Source: Massilia sp. YIM B02769
GTDB lineage: Bacteria; Pseudomonadota; Gammaproteobacteria; Burkholderiales; Burkholderiaceae_D
Length of the DNA stretch: 64,000 bases
Direction: 5' to 3'
Assembly (NCBI RefSeq): GCF_030411995.1
Contig: NZ_JASNRC010000006.1
Location: forward strand, 278,513 to 342,512
Shown: positions 38,107 to 46,861 of the stretch, piece by piece
How positions within the stretch are numbered: the stretch's first letter is position 1
How the letters are laid out: each line of letters opens with the position of its first letter
Made by a program: the position numbers and the translations under genes
Notes under the pieces: model-generated
Seen by the model: only the letters and a program-made list of their open reading frames with translations
Told to the model about the DNA's origin: nothing
The model's database searches: none

Positions 38107-40032
38107 TTACGCCGCCATGCGCACCGTGCTGCGGCAGCCATCCATCAGGAAGGACAGGCCGACCACCAGCACCAGCTCGCCTTCGGCCGAACGCGCGGTA
38201 CCGGTGATGCCTTCGACGGTCAGCGCCGTCATCGGCTTGATCACGAGGTCCGCCGTGCCATCCACCGCTTCCACCGCCAGGATATACGGCTGCGGGGCGT
38301 TGATGACGATGCCGACGCGTTCCGGCGCTTCCTCGTAGCCGAGCGCGCCGGCCAGCGAACGCACCGGCAGCGGACGGCCCTGGTCCTTCAGCACCGGCGC
38401 GCCGCCGACCATCGAGAACTCCTCCGGCAGCTCGACCACGCGCTCGACCACCGCCATCGGCAGCGCCAGCGAGGCGCCCGAGGTGGAGACCAGCATGGTC
38501 GGCACGATCGACAGTTCGATCGGCAGGCGGATCGCGAACTTGGTGCCCGAACCGAGCTGCGAATCGATGCGGATCGCGCCGCGGTTCTTTTCCACCGCCG
38601 TCTTCACCACGTCCATGCCCACGCCGCGGCCCGAGACCGAGGAAGCGACTTCCTTGGTCGAGAAGCCCGGCAGGAACACCAGCTGGTAGGCGTCTTCGTC
38701 GTTCGGGGCGCCGTTCTCGCTGATCAGGCCCTTCTCGAACGCTTTTTTACGCAGCTTGGCCGGGTCCATGCCCTTGCCGTCGTCCTGCAGCACGATCATG
38801 ACGCTGTTGGCTTCCTGCCAGGCTTTCAGCAGGATGAAGGCTTTCGCGGGCTTGCCGGCGGCGACGCGGTCCTGCGGCGATTCGACGCCGTGGTCCAGCG
38901 CATTACGCAGCATGTGCACCAGCGGGTCGTACAGGCTGTCCACGACAACGCGGTCGACTTCGGTCTCGGCGCCTTCGATGGTCAGCTCGACGTCCTTGCC
39001 CAGGTCTTTCGCCAGCTCGCGTACCAGGCGCGGGAACTTCTGGAACAGGCGGCCCACCGGCTGCATGCGGGTCGCCAGCGTGGCGCGCTGCAGTTCGGCC
39101 GAGTAGCGCGAGGCGCGCTCCAGGGTTTCGGTCAGCGTCGCCATCAGGGTGGCGGCCTGGCCTTCGAACTTGAACTGCGACAGGCGTTCCAGCAGCACGG
39201 CGGCCTGGTTGGCGGCCTGCACCGATTCGCCGGCCACTTCCAGCAGCGCATCGAGTTTCACCGCATCGATACGGATGCTTTCGTCTTTGGCCGGCGCGGC
39301 GGCGGCACGGGCGTCGGCCACCTTGTTGTCGCCACGGCGCTCGACACCATCCCAGCCCGGCTTGGCGCCGGCGGCTGGCGCAGCAGGAGCGGCGGCGGCA
39401 GCCGGGGCAGCTTCGGCCGGTGCTGCGGCAGCCGCGGGTGCGGCGGCCGGCGCCGGCGCGGCGCCGACGGCGATCGCATTCGCGGCCGGCACCACGGCGT
39501 TGTACATCGCGGTCCAGTCGAGGCCATCTTCGCCGACGGCGGCGGCTGGCGCGGCAACCGGAGCGGCCTCGGCGACCGGCGTAGCAACGGGCGCAGGCGC
39601 GGCAGCGGCCGGCGCAGCAGCCGGCGCGGTAGCCGACGGAGCCTCAGCCTTGCCTTCGATCGCATCCATCAGGATGCGTTCCAGGTCCTGCGGCATGGGC
39701 GCGAGCTGTTCCGGCGCGGCGCCGTTGTTCAGGTCGTTCAGCTGGTCGGCCACGAAGCCCGATGCCTGCAGCGCCGCCTCGATCGACAGCGGCGTGACGG
39801 GTGCGGCGCCGGTGCGCAGCGCGTCGAACAGGTTCTCGGTCAGGTGGCAGGCCGCGACCAGCGCGGGCAGGCCCATGAAGCCGGCGCCGCCCTTGATGGT
39901 GTGGAACGAGCGAAACACCGCATTCAGCGTTTCCTTGTTCTCGGGGTCGCGTTCGAGGCGCAGCAGGTGCTCTTCAACATTGACTGCCAGATCCATCGCC
40001 TCGACGACGAAGTCCTTGAGCATATCGTCCAT
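38107..40032 (-). CDS. cheA: Chemotaxis histidine kinase CheA without a recognisable P2 domain
   Basis: A 641-residue CheA. P1 phosphotransfer domain with H44 in [12 protein letters not shown]; then, instead of a compact P2 (CheY/CheB docking) domain, about 110 residues of Ala/Pro-rich linker (about 130-240) interrupted by [17 protein letters not shown]3 dimerisation helices from about 250 ([18 protein letters not shown]), P4 ATPase with N-box [15 protein letters not shown]-boxes DDGKGMD and [10 protein letters not shown], and the P5 CheW-like domain to the end. It signals from a receptor array to response regulators. Its start overlaps the cheZ stop by one base, so the two are coupled. No CheW, CheY or receptor gene is adjacent. 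Confidence 0.9.
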   Translation of the reverse strand: MDDMLKDFVVEAMDLAVNVEEHLLRLERDPENKETLNAVFRSFHTIKGGAGFMGLPALVAACHLTENLFDALRTGAAPVTPLSIEAALQASGFVADQLNDLNNGAAPEQLAPMPQDLERILMDAIEGKAEAPSATAPAAAPAAAAPAPVATPVAEAAPVAAPAAAVGEDGLDWTAMYNAVVPAANAIAVGAAPAPAAAPAAAAAPAEAAPAAAAAPAAPAAGAKPGWDGVERRGDNKVADARAAAAPAKDESIRIDAVKLDALLEVAGESVQAANQAAVLLERLSQFKFEGQAATLMATLTETLERASRYSAELQRATLATRMQPVGRLFQKFPRLVRELAKDLGKDVELTIEGAETEVDRVVVDSLYDPLVHMLRNALDHGVESPQDRVAAGKPAKAFILLKAWQEANSVMIVLQDDGKGMDPAKLRKKAFEKGLISENGAPNDEDAYQLVFLPGFSTKEVASSVSGRGVGMDVVKTAVEKNRGAIRIDSQLGSGTKFAIRLPIELSIVPTMLVSTSGASLALPMAVVERVVELPEEFSMVGGAPVLKDQGRPLPVRSLAGALGYEEAPERVGIVINAPQPYILAVEAVDGTADLVIKPMTALTVEGITGTARSAEGELVLVVGLSFLMDGCRSTVRMAA

Positions 40033-40886
40033 TAGAATCCCAGATCGGCAAGTAGGTCGTCGACATTGTCCTGGTCCAGCGCCACGTCAGGCACGGACGG
40101 GCCTTGCATCAGCGGCGCCGGTGCGGCTTCCTTCTCGGCCAGCTTGGCGCGGGTTTCCGGCGGCGCGTTGTCGCGCAGCAGCTGGGCCAGTTCGTTCTCG
40201 ACGGTCTTGGTGATCGTCACGACCTTCTTGATCAGCTGGCCGGTGATGTCCTGGAAGTCCTGGGCCATCATGATGTCGAGCAGGCGCGCCTTTTCGGCTT
40301 CGGTGGCTTCCGACACCGACTTGGCGAACTGGCGCGAATCGCCGGCCAGGGCCTTGAACTCGTCCAGGCTGAGCTTGCCCGAGAACAGGTCGTTCCAGCG
40401 CGCGTCCATGTCCTGGGCCTGCTTCGACAGCTTGTCCTGTGCCGGCATGCCTTCGTCCAGGGTGTTCAGCACCTTGTTGGCGGCCTGTTCGGTCAGGGTG
40501 GCGACGTATTCCAGGCGGTCCTGGGCGTCCACGATCTGCGACGAGGCTTCGGTCAGCGCGCGGTCGTAGCCCAGCTCGCGCAGCGAGTCGTGCAACAGGC
40601 GCACGATGCCGCCCAGGCGCTCGTACATGTTGCCGCCCTCGCCTTCGGCCGCGTCCGGAGCGGCGGCGGCGGGTGCGGTGGTGGCGGCAGCGGATGCGGT
40701 GGTGGCGGCGGCGGCGGCTGCCGGCGTGCTGGCGGCTACCTGGTCGAACAAGGCCTCGAGGTCGTCCTCGTCGGCTGGCTGTGCTGCGGGAGCGGCTGCG
40801 GGCGCGGCGGGAGCCGGCGCCGCGCTGGCACGCTGGGCCGCCACTTCCTCGAATAGTGCGTCGAAATCGTCAGCGGCGTCGGTCAT
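40032..40886 (-). CDS. cheZ: CheY-P phosphatase CheZ with duplicated N-terminal motif
   Basis: A 284-residue CheZ. The catalytic helix has FQDITGQLIKK, giving D213 and Q217, the pair that dephosphorylates CheY-P. The last residues NVDDLLADLGF match the CheY-docking helix. The N-terminal 85 residues are extra: two copies of a short acidic motif, DDFDALFEEVAA (6-17) and DDLEALFDQVAA (41-52), joined by Ala/Pro linkers. ATG 40886 is chosen (AGGG upstream); the frame is open to 40970. First gene of the cheZ-cheA pair. Confidence 0.9.
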   Translation of the reverse strand: MTDAADDFDALFEEVAAQRASAAPAPAAPAAAPAAQPADEDDLEALFDQVAASTPAAAAAATTASAAATTAPAAAAPDAAEGEGGNMYERLGGIVRLLHDSLRELGYDRALTEASSQIVDAQDRLEYVATLTEQAANKVLNTLDEGMPAQDKLSKQAQDMDARWNDLFSGKLSLDEFKALAGDSRQFAKSVSEATEAEKARLLDIMMAQDFQDITGQLIKKVVTITKTVENELAQLLRDNAPPETRAKLAEKEAAPAPLMQGPSVPDVALDQDNVDDLLADLGF

Positions 40887-41269
40887 AATCCCTGCTTCTC
40901 CATAATATAAATGTCGCGGTCTGCGTTGCTTCGGTCCGTTGGTCTTGCGGACTTCCGCGCGCATGTTCAACCTCGCTGGAAGCCCAAAATTCAGTTAGCG
41001 AGTGTAGCAGCGTGGTTGCCGTAGGTAAATGTCAGAGATCGCAGTACGACGAAATGGACAAGGAAACTTAATTCCGCGACAATAAAACCGTGCAGTTCCT
41101 GAATCTTTTCGCAAGCCAGGTGTTGTTTTGTGGTCGCGTCGATTGTGCACGGTTTTCCGGACCGGTCCGGAGCAAGCGAGCTCATGTTTGAGCAAAGTCA
41201 ACAGCTTGCGTTATCACAATCCCCTGGCCGCGTACTAAGGACACAATACGTGTCGTCTGGGAGGACAAA
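40887..41269. other. Divergent intergenic region between cheZ and uspA
   Basis: 383 bp without a credible gene; short open frames at 40991-41201 have poor coding character. It should hold both promoters and contains the FNR-type box at 41188. Confidence 0.5.
41188..41201. promoter_or_regulatory. FNR/ANR-type box upstream of uspA
   Basis: TTGAGCAAAGTCAA has the TTGA-N6-TCAA palindrome recognised by FNR-family regulators, with its 3' end 68 bp before the uspA ATG. Universal stress genes are frequent FNR targets, and an FNR-like regulator is encoded 1.6 kb downstream. Confidence 0.55.
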
Positions 41270-41737
41270 ATGTACCGGAAAATTCTGATCACCACCGACG
41301 GCTCGGCCGTCTCGCAGCATACGGCCTGTGCCGGCGTGAAGTTCGCACAGCAAATGGGCGCCGAAGTGCTGGCCCTGTTCGTCGCACCCGAGTACCAGTA
41401 CCCCGTCTATGTCGAAATCATCCCGCCCTCCTACCCGAGCGAGGAAGAATACGCCGAGCAGATGAAGCGCATGGGCGAGGACTACATGGGCCGCATCATG
41501 AATTCCTGCGCCAGGGCCAGCCTGCAGCACAGCTGCATGACGGCGTTTTCCGACGCCACCGCGCTGAAGATCGTCGAGGTCGCCGAGCAGCAGGGCTGCG
41601 ACCTGATCTTCATGGGCTCGCACGGGCGCAGCGGCTGGGGCCAACTACTGCTCGGCAGCGTGACCAACAAGGTGCTGTCGCACACCTCGCGGCCGGTGCT
41701 GGTGCACCGCCTGATCAACGAGCCGGCCGCCGACTGA
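41270..41737 (+). CDS. Universal stress protein, UspA family
   Basis: A 155-residue single-domain Usp. It starts MYRKILITTDGSAVSQHT, and the ATP-binding signature GSHGRSGWGQLLLGS followed by SRPVLVHR is complete, so it belongs to the nucleotide-binding class. GGAGG lies five bases before the ATG. An FNR-type box upstream suggests induction when oxygen falls (inference). The next gene, a NarL-type regulator, follows after 70 bp. Confidence 0.93.
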   Translation: MYRKILITTDGSAVSQHTACAGVKFAQQMGAEVLALFVAPEYQYPVYVEIIPPSYPSEEEYAEQMKRMGEDYMGRIMNSCARASLQHSCMTAFSDATALKIVEVAEQQGCDLIFMGSHGRSGWGQLLLGSVTNKVLSHTSRPVLVHRLINEPAAD

Positions 41738-41807
41738 GGTTTTCCAGACGCACCTAATATGAGTGGACCACACAGCCACGGCTTGCCTGAACCCGGGAGA
41801 CTGCAAC

Positions 41808-42452
41808 ATGATCAGAATCGTCATCGCAGATGATCACACCATCATGCGCGAAGGACTCAAGCGCATCCTCGACGGCGCGCTCGATGTCGAGATCGTCGGC
41901 GAAGCCACCAACGGCTTCGAGGTGCTGTCGCTGGTGCGCCAGGGCGGTTTCGACCTGCTGCTGCTGGACTTGTCGATGCCCGGGCGCAGCGGCGTCGACC
42001 TGATCCGCCAGGTGCGCAGCGAGGCGCCGAAGCTGGCCATCCTCATCCTCACCATGCACGAGGAAGAACAGTACGCGGTGCGCGCGATCCGCGCCGGCGC
42101 CCAGGGCTACCTCACCAAGGAAAGCGCGGGCACCCAGCTGGTGGGGGCGATCCGCAAGGTGGCCTCGGGGCGGCCCTACATCAGCACCGAGGTGGCCGAG
42201 CAACTGGCCCTGAACATCATGGCGCCGAACGAGCAATTGCTGCACAAGCAGCTGTCGGACCGCGAGTTCGAGGTGTTTTCCCTGCTGGTGGGCGGCAAGT
42301 CGATTACCGAGATCGCCAACAACCTGCACCTGTCGGTGAAGACCGTCAGCACCCACAAGACGCGCATCATGCAGAAAATGGGCATGACCTCGTTGTCGGA
42401 GATGGTGCAGTATGCGGTGGCGCACCGCCTGCTGGCGCCGATGAAGGCCTGA
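41808..42452 (+). CDS. NarL/FixJ-type response regulator
   Basis: A 214-residue two-domain regulator. REC domain with acidic pocket IADDHTIMREG and phospho-acceptor aspartate near 54 in LLLLDLSMPGRSG; C-terminal LuxR helix-turn-helix from about 145 (LSDREFEVFSLLVGGKSITE and HLSVKTVSTHKTRIM). ATG 41808 has GGGAG eight bases upstream. No histidine kinase is adjacent, so it is an orphan regulator here. Position between uspA and the FNR-like gene suggests a role in oxygen or energy response, as for other NarL-type proteins (inference). Confidence 0.92.
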   Translation: MIRIVIADDHTIMREGLKRILDGALDVEIVGEATNGFEVLSLVRQGGFDLLLLDLSMPGRSGVDLIRQVRSEAPKLAILILTMHEEEQYAVRAIRAGAQGYLTKESAGTQLVGAIRKVASGRPYISTEVAEQLALNIMAPNEQLLHKQLSDREFEVFSLLVGGKSITEIANNLHLSVKTVSTHKTRIMQKMGMTSLSEMVQYAVAHRLLAPMKA

Positions 42453-42856
42453 GCTACTGTTGCTGGCACGACTTGAGACAAACTCAACAAGCCGCGACAG
42501 AGTCAACAAGCCTAATCAACTTGGACACCGTCCAGTCGCATTCGTGCCACCAGCGCCACGCGCACTTTGATCCATTCGGAGTCGTCTCCCTTTGCTGCGC
42601 TCAGCCCTCTCCCTCTATAGGGCAGCATTTCGGTCGGAATAATCCTACATTCCTACCCACTCTCCTACCTACACATTCAGCCATTGCTGATACCACTGCC
42701 GGACTCGTGTTGGCATACTGAATCCAGCGTTTCGACTTGCTTGCGATCACCTTTCTCTCCGTAAGCCAGCCTGCCGCTTTTCGGAATTCCTATTGAAGCA
42801 CCGGTGCGGCCCTCGTCCGCGGCCCCACCCGAAAGCCTTCTTCACTGGAGATGAGC
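42453..42856. other. Intergenic region, no gene seen
   Basis: 404 bp before the FNR-like gene. An open frame at 42473-42721 has irregular codon use and no RBS and is not called. A near-palindrome TTGAGACAAACTCAA at about 42473 resembles an FNR box but with the wrong half-site spacing. Nothing else seen. Confidence 0.4.
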
Positions 42857-43714
42857 ATGCAGTCCCAGCAAACGACAGATCCTCGTACCACCAGCACGTC
42901 GACCATGCACACCACGCCGATGGAGGCCGGCCGCCAGCGCCAGGGCCGCCTGTGGTCCAACCTGAAGGAAGTCTGCGACCTGCTCCACATTCCGGCCGCG
43001 GTCTCGGTCAACTCGGAAGAGTTGCTGTTCCAGCACGTGCAGTTCAAGACCGGCCAGCGCGTCCACACCATCGGCCAGGCCTTCGACACCCTGTACATCG
43101 TCAACTCCGGCTTCCTGAAAACCGTCCTCATCGACGAATTCGGCAACGAGCAGGTGCTGAGCTTCCCGATGAAGGGCGACATGCTGGGCGTCGACGGCAT
43201 CCATACCCGCCACTACGCCTCCGAGGCCGTGGCCCTGTCCGACTGCGACCTGATCCTGCTGCCGTTCAAGAAACTGACCGCCCTCGGCCGGGTCCACATG
43301 GAACTCGAAAACCTGATGTACGGCGTGATGAGCCGCGAGCTGGTGCGCGAACAAGCCATGATCGGCATGCTCGGCGCCCTGTCGGCCGAGGCCCGCGTGG
43401 CCCGCTTCCTGGTGTCGCTGGCCGACCGCTTCGCCGCCATGGGTTACTCGAGCAAGTTGTTCAACCTGCGCATGACGCGTCACGAAATCGGCAGCTACCT
43501 CGGCCTGACCCTGGAAACCGTCAGCCGCACCCTGTCGGCATTCAACGAAATCGGCCTGATCACCGTCGACCAGCGCACCATCGGCATCAAGGACGCCGAA
43601 GCCCTGAAGACCCTGCGCCGCCTGCCGCCCTCGCGCTCGCGCACCAAAGCCACCGGCGCCAAGAAGGCCGAGCTGGATGCGGCCGGCGACGACCAGATGC
43701 TGGCCACCGCCTGA
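42857..43714 (+). CDS. Crp/Fnr-family regulator, FNR-like but without N-terminal Fe-S cysteines
   Basis: A 285-residue regulator. A cyclic-nucleotide-type sensor domain is followed by a winged helix with MTRHEIGSYLGLTLETVSR, where E, S and R of the recognition helix match FNR, so it should bind TTGAT-type sites. FNR's [4Fe-4S] ligands are mostly missing: only one N-terminal cysteine (KEVCDLLHIP) and the one equivalent to FNR Cys122 (SDCDLILLPF) remain. The C-terminal 40 residues are an extra charged tail. Two ATGs compete (42851, 42857); GGAG abuts the first and is six bases from the second, which I use. Confidence 0.88.
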   Translation: MQSQQTTDPRTTSTSTMHTTPMEAGRQRQGRLWSNLKEVCDLLHIPAAVSVNSEELLFQHVQFKTGQRVHTIGQAFDTLYIVNSGFLKTVLIDEFGNEQVLSFPMKGDMLGVDGIHTRHYASEAVALSDCDLILLPFKKLTALGRVHMELENLMYGVMSRELVREQAMIGMLGALSAEARVARFLVSLADRFAAMGYSSKLFNLRMTRHEIGSYLGLTLETVSRTLSAFNEIGLITVDQRTIGIKDAEALKTLRRLPPSRSRTKATGAKKAELDAAGDDQMLATA

Positions 43715-43743
43715 TGTGCCGTACCGGGCCGGGCCCGGATGTT

Positions 43744-43806
43744 GTAGGAGTGCAGGAATCGGCTCCGATGCGGCTTTCTCAGGACGAGAGTGCCTTATCG
43801 GAGCCG
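43744..43806. repeat. GTAGGAGTGC-type inverted repeat
   Basis: GTAGGAGTGC at 43744-43753 is followed by CGGCTCCGAT (43760-43769) and its exact inverse ATCGGAGCCG (43797-43806). The same GTAGGAGTGC begins the element at 54490. It lies between convergent genes and could act as a weak transcription end. Confidence 0.5.
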
Positions 43807-43854
43807 GTTTCGTTGACAACCGTGTCTGCGCCGTAGCGGCGCACAGCTGATCTC

Positions 43855-44661
43855 TTACTGGTCGCGCGACAGCACGCCGTCGTTCACGCGCACCGCGTCG
43901 CCGGCGCGGAAGCCCGGGTCGTTGTCGTACTGCAGGGTTTGCGTCGCGCCATTGCCCGAGTAACGCACCACGACTTCGTAGCGCGCGTTGCGGTGGGCAT
44001 TCTGGTCGATATTCCGTCCCACCACCGCGCCGCCGATGGCGCCGGCCGCCGTTGCCGCCGTGCGTCCGCTGCCGCTGCCGACCTGGTTGCCCAGCAAGCC
44101 GCCGATGACGGCGCCGCCGACCGTACCCAGGGCGCCGGAGCCCTTGTTCTCGACCACGTTCACCGCTTCCACGGTGGCGCAGTTGGTGCAGTAGCGCGCC
44201 GCGCGTGGGGCATTGGTCGAGCGTCCGTCGCTGGCCAGGTTGCGCTGGGCCACCGGCGGCGCGCCGTCGCGCACCAGGGTTTCGCGCAGCACGTCGCTGG
44301 CCACGCGGTCGCCCACGCGCAGGTCGGCCGTCACTCGGCTGCCGTTGCGGATGCGGTCGTGGGTGCCGATCGTGTAGGTGCCGGCGTACTGGCCGCGGTC
44401 GAGCTCGTGCAGGCGCAGGTTGCGGGTGGCGCCGTCGATCTTCACCGTGGCGTTGCCGCCCGGCGTGCCGTACAAATTGAAATGCAGTTCCACGCCGGGC
44501 GCGATGCGGCGCACTTCCTCGACGTCGAAGCCGCGGATGTCGGGCGCGGGCATGCGGTCGCGCGCATATTGTTGCGCCTGTGCGCTCATGGGCGCCAGGG
44601 TCAGCGGGCCGAGCGGCAGCAGTGCACACAGCAGGCTGCAGATTGTCTTGCGTGCTTTCAT
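43855..44661 (-). CDS. Exported glycine-zipper 2TM-domain protein
   Basis: A 268-residue exported protein. Signal peptide MKARKTICSLLCALLPLGPL..., ending near SAQA; a middle beta-rich part of about 120 residues (VELHFNLYGTPGGNATVKID) and a glycine-zipper segment (GTVGGAVIGGLLGNQVGSG and AATAAGAIGGAVVG) as in the 17-kDa surface antigen/SlyB group, then a short beta tail. No lipobox cysteine at the cleavage site. The RBS is unusually strong (AGGAGGTGAAC before the ATG), suggesting abundance. Downstream of the LytS/LytTR pair by 139 bp on the same strand and a possible target of it. Confidence 0.82.
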   Translation of the reverse strand: MKARKTICSLLCALLPLGPLTLAPMSAQAQQYARDRMPAPDIRGFDVEEVRRIAPGVELHFNLYGTPGGNATVKIDGATRNLRLHELDRGQYAGTYTIGTHDRIRNGSRVTADLRVGDRVASDVLRETLVRDGAPPVAQRNLASDGRSTNAPRAARYCTNCATVEAVNVVENKGSGALGTVGGAVIGGLLGNQVGSGSGRTAATAAGAIGGAVVGRNIDQNAHRNARYEVVVRYSGNGATQTLQYDNDPGFRAGDAVRVNDGVLSRDQ

Positions 44662-44800
44662 GTTCACCTCCTCTGGATGGGTCGATATGGACCCGGGGCA
44701 TGGAATGAAAGTACGCCTGTGCCGCCGCAGCCACCGTGCGCTAACGTACGGTGCAGACAAGCACAGCAGTAAAGCCCGGCTGCCACGGCCGGCGGCCGGC

Positions 44801-45595
44801 CTACATCTGCCGGAACTGGTGGGCGTAGACCGGGCTGACGCGCAGCTTTTCCGGCCGGTTGCGCAGGCCCAGCACCACCTTGCCCGCCGTGTCGCGCCCC
44901 GCATGCGCCACGCAGCGCAGGTTCACCACCGTGCTGCGGCTGACCTGCTGGAAACAGGCCGGGTCGAGCTGGGGCAACAGCTCCTTCAGCGGCAGCCGGA
45001 TCAGCGCCTCGCTGTCGGCGGTGGCGACGTTCACGTACTTGTCGAGCGCCTGGAAGAACACCACCTCGTCCACCGGGATCATGCGCACCAGGTTGCCGAC
45101 GGCGGCGCGGATGGTCGTCAGGCGTTCCTGCGTCCTTGGTGTGATTGATTGCGCCGGCAGCAGCGCCTGCAACTGGCCGACCAGCCCGGCCAGGCCGCCG
45201 TCGGCGGCGCGGCTTGCGCACAGCGTCCGCAGGCGCTCGACGGTGCGCAGCAGGCGCGCGTCGCTCACCGGCTTCAATACGTAGTCGGCGGCGGCCTGCT
45301 CGAAGGCCTGCACTGCGTACTCGTCGTAGGCGGTGACGAAGACCACGTGCGGGAAGGGCGTGCCGTCGTCCCAGCGCTCGGCCAGCTCCTCGGCCGCCTC
45401 GAGCCCGCTCTGGCCGGGCATCTTGATATCGAAAAACAGGATGTCGGGCCGCAGCGCCAGCGCCTGCTCGACCGCGGCGACGCCGTTCGGCGCCGTGCCG
45501 GCGATCTCCAGTTCCGGCCACAGCCGCTGCAGGCTGGCCGCCAGCACCGCGGCCAGGATCGGTTCGTCTTCGGCAATCAGGGCGCGGATGGACAT
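44801..45595 (-). CDS. LytTR-family response regulator
   Basis: A 264-residue regulator: REC domain (LIAEDEPILAAVLAA, phospho-aspartate in FFDIKMPGQSGLEAAEEL, KPVSDARLL) and a C-terminal LytTR DNA-binding domain (VVFFQALDKYVNVATAD and FQQVSRSTVVNLRCV). Its start overlaps the end of the kinase gene by 19 bp. GGAG lies six bases before the ATG. LytTR proteins bind paired direct repeats, usually near their own operon. Confidence 0.93.
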   Translation of the reverse strand: MSIRALIAEDEPILAAVLAASLQRLWPELEIAGTAPNGVAAVEQALALRPDILFFDIKMPGQSGLEAAEELAERWDDGTPFPHVVFVTAYDEYAVQAFEQAAADYVLKPVSDARLLRTVERLRTLCASRAADGGLAGLVGQLQALLPAQSITPRTQERLTTIRAAVGNLVRMIPVDEVVFFQALDKYVNVATADSEALIRLPLKELLPQLDPACFQQVSRSTVVNLRCVAHAGRDTAGKVVLGLRNRPEKLRVSPVYAHQFRQM

Positions 45596-46707
45596 GGGTT
45601 CTCCAGGGGTAAGGTCAGTCGGACGATGGTGCCTTGCGGCTGCGCCGGCGCCAGCAGCACGGCGGCGCGTTCGCCGTACAGGGCATGCAGGCGTTCGCGG
45701 GTGGTGGCCACGCCTACCCCGCCGCCGGCGCGGCTTGCGGCGGTGTTTGCGGAAAGGCCGAGCCCACTGTCGCGCACGGCAATGTCGAGCAGGCCGTCGT
45801 GGGCGCTGGCTTCGATCAGGATCTCGCCGCCCTCGATCTTCGGCTCCAGCCCGTGCACGATGGCGTTCTCGACCAGGGGCTGCAGCAACAGCGGCGGCAG
45901 GCGCGCATTGCGCAAGCCGGGCGGCAAGTCGAGCCGATACGCAAGACGCGCACCCATACGCACAGCCATCAGGCCGAGATAGGCCTCCATGGCGGCAAAT
46001 TCCTGTTCCAGGCTGGTGCTGTCGGCGCGGGTGGCGCCGAGCGTGGCGCGCAAGTATTGGATCAATTGATCGAGCATGCGGCTGGCGCGTTCCGGGTCCA
46101 GGGCAATCAGTCCCTGCAGGTTCGCCAGGGTATTGAACAGCATGTGTGGCTCGATCTGGGCTTGCAGCAGCCGCAGTTGCGCCTGCAGGGCCTGGCGCTC
46201 GACGACCTCGGCGCGCAAGCGCGCTTCCTGGTGTTCGCGCCGGATGCGTGCCACGCGCTCGCGGTACTCGACCAGCAAGGTCATCGTGCACATGCCGAGG
46301 AAGGTGAACAACACCATGCTGAGGCGGCCGGTCGACGGGTAGTCGGCCAGCGAAGGCACCTGGTGACCGAGGAAAAACGCGCCGACGTGGATGCCGGCGA
46401 AATGGCCGATCAGCGACGCCAGCAGCATCAGGCCGAGGAAAGCCAGCCACTGGTGGGCAGGCCGTTGCGGCTGCGGCCAGACCAGCAGGCGCGCCAGGTC
46501 GACCATCGCGAAGGCGATCAGGCCGATCCACACCGAATACACCAGCTGTTCATACAGCGATTCCGGATAGCCGGTGGCCAGCGTGATCAGCAGGCCCGCC
46601 AGCAGGCTGACCGGCAGTGCGACGCGCAGGTCGGCCAGCAGGCGCCGCGGCACCGATGGCGTGGATGGCGCTGGCGCCCCCGCGGCAGGAAGAAGGATGG
46701 TGGACAT
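45577..46707 (-). CDS. LytS/YehU-type sensor histidine kinase
   Basis: A 376-residue membrane kinase. Four hydrophobic segments fill residues 28-150 with only short loops between, so the sensor is in or near the membrane. A coiled coil (RREHQEARLRAEVVERQAL) leads to the His_kinase block LQAQIEPHMLFNTLANLQGL and the ATPase part (PLLLQPLVENAIVHGLEP, DSGLGLS). ATG 46707 is preferred over a TTG at 46728; neither has a clear RBS. Coupled with the LytTR regulator. Confidence 0.9.
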   Translation of the reverse strand: MSTILLPAAGAPAPSTPSVPRRLLADLRVALPVSLLAGLLITLATGYPESLYEQLVYSVWIGLIAFAMVDLARLLVWPQPQRPAHQWLAFLGLMLLASLIGHFAGIHVGAFFLGHQVPSLADYPSTGRLSMVLFTFLGMCTMTLLVEYRERVARIRREHQEARLRAEVVERQALQAQLRLLQAQIEPHMLFNTLANLQGLIALDPERASRMLDQLIQYLRATLGATRADSTSLEQEFAAMEAYLGLMAVRMGARLAYRLDLPPGLRNARLPPLLLQPLVENAIVHGLEPKIEGGEILIEASAHDGLLDIAVRDSGLGLSANTAASRAGGGVGVATTRERLHALYGERAAVLLAPAQPQGTIVRLTLPLENPCPSAP

Positions 46708-46861
46708 CGGCGTTTGTCTGGTTGGCAACAGGTCCAGCCATTCTGCCGAGCCGCGCCGGCGCCGGCAAGCCGCTTGCGACGAAAGCCGCCTGGCGGGGAG
46801 CGAAAACCGCCTAAGTGGGAGCGAGAGCGGGAGCGAGATCGGACAGTAAAGCGTGCGACAC

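Noticed and set aside
38047..40035. 662-codon plus-strand frame
   Set aside because: Antisense shadow of cheA, crossing the cheA terminator.
40991..41201. Two overlapping short minus-strand frames upstream of uspA
   Set aside because: No ribosome site, irregular codon use, and they cover the FNR-type box in a promoter region.
42473..42490. TTGAGACAAACTCAA as a second FNR box
   Set aside because: Half-sites are one base too far apart (N7 between TTGA and TCAA) for the known FNR geometry.
42473..42721. 82-codon frame before the FNR-like gene
   Set aside because: No RBS, uneven third-position GC, and no protein-like pattern.
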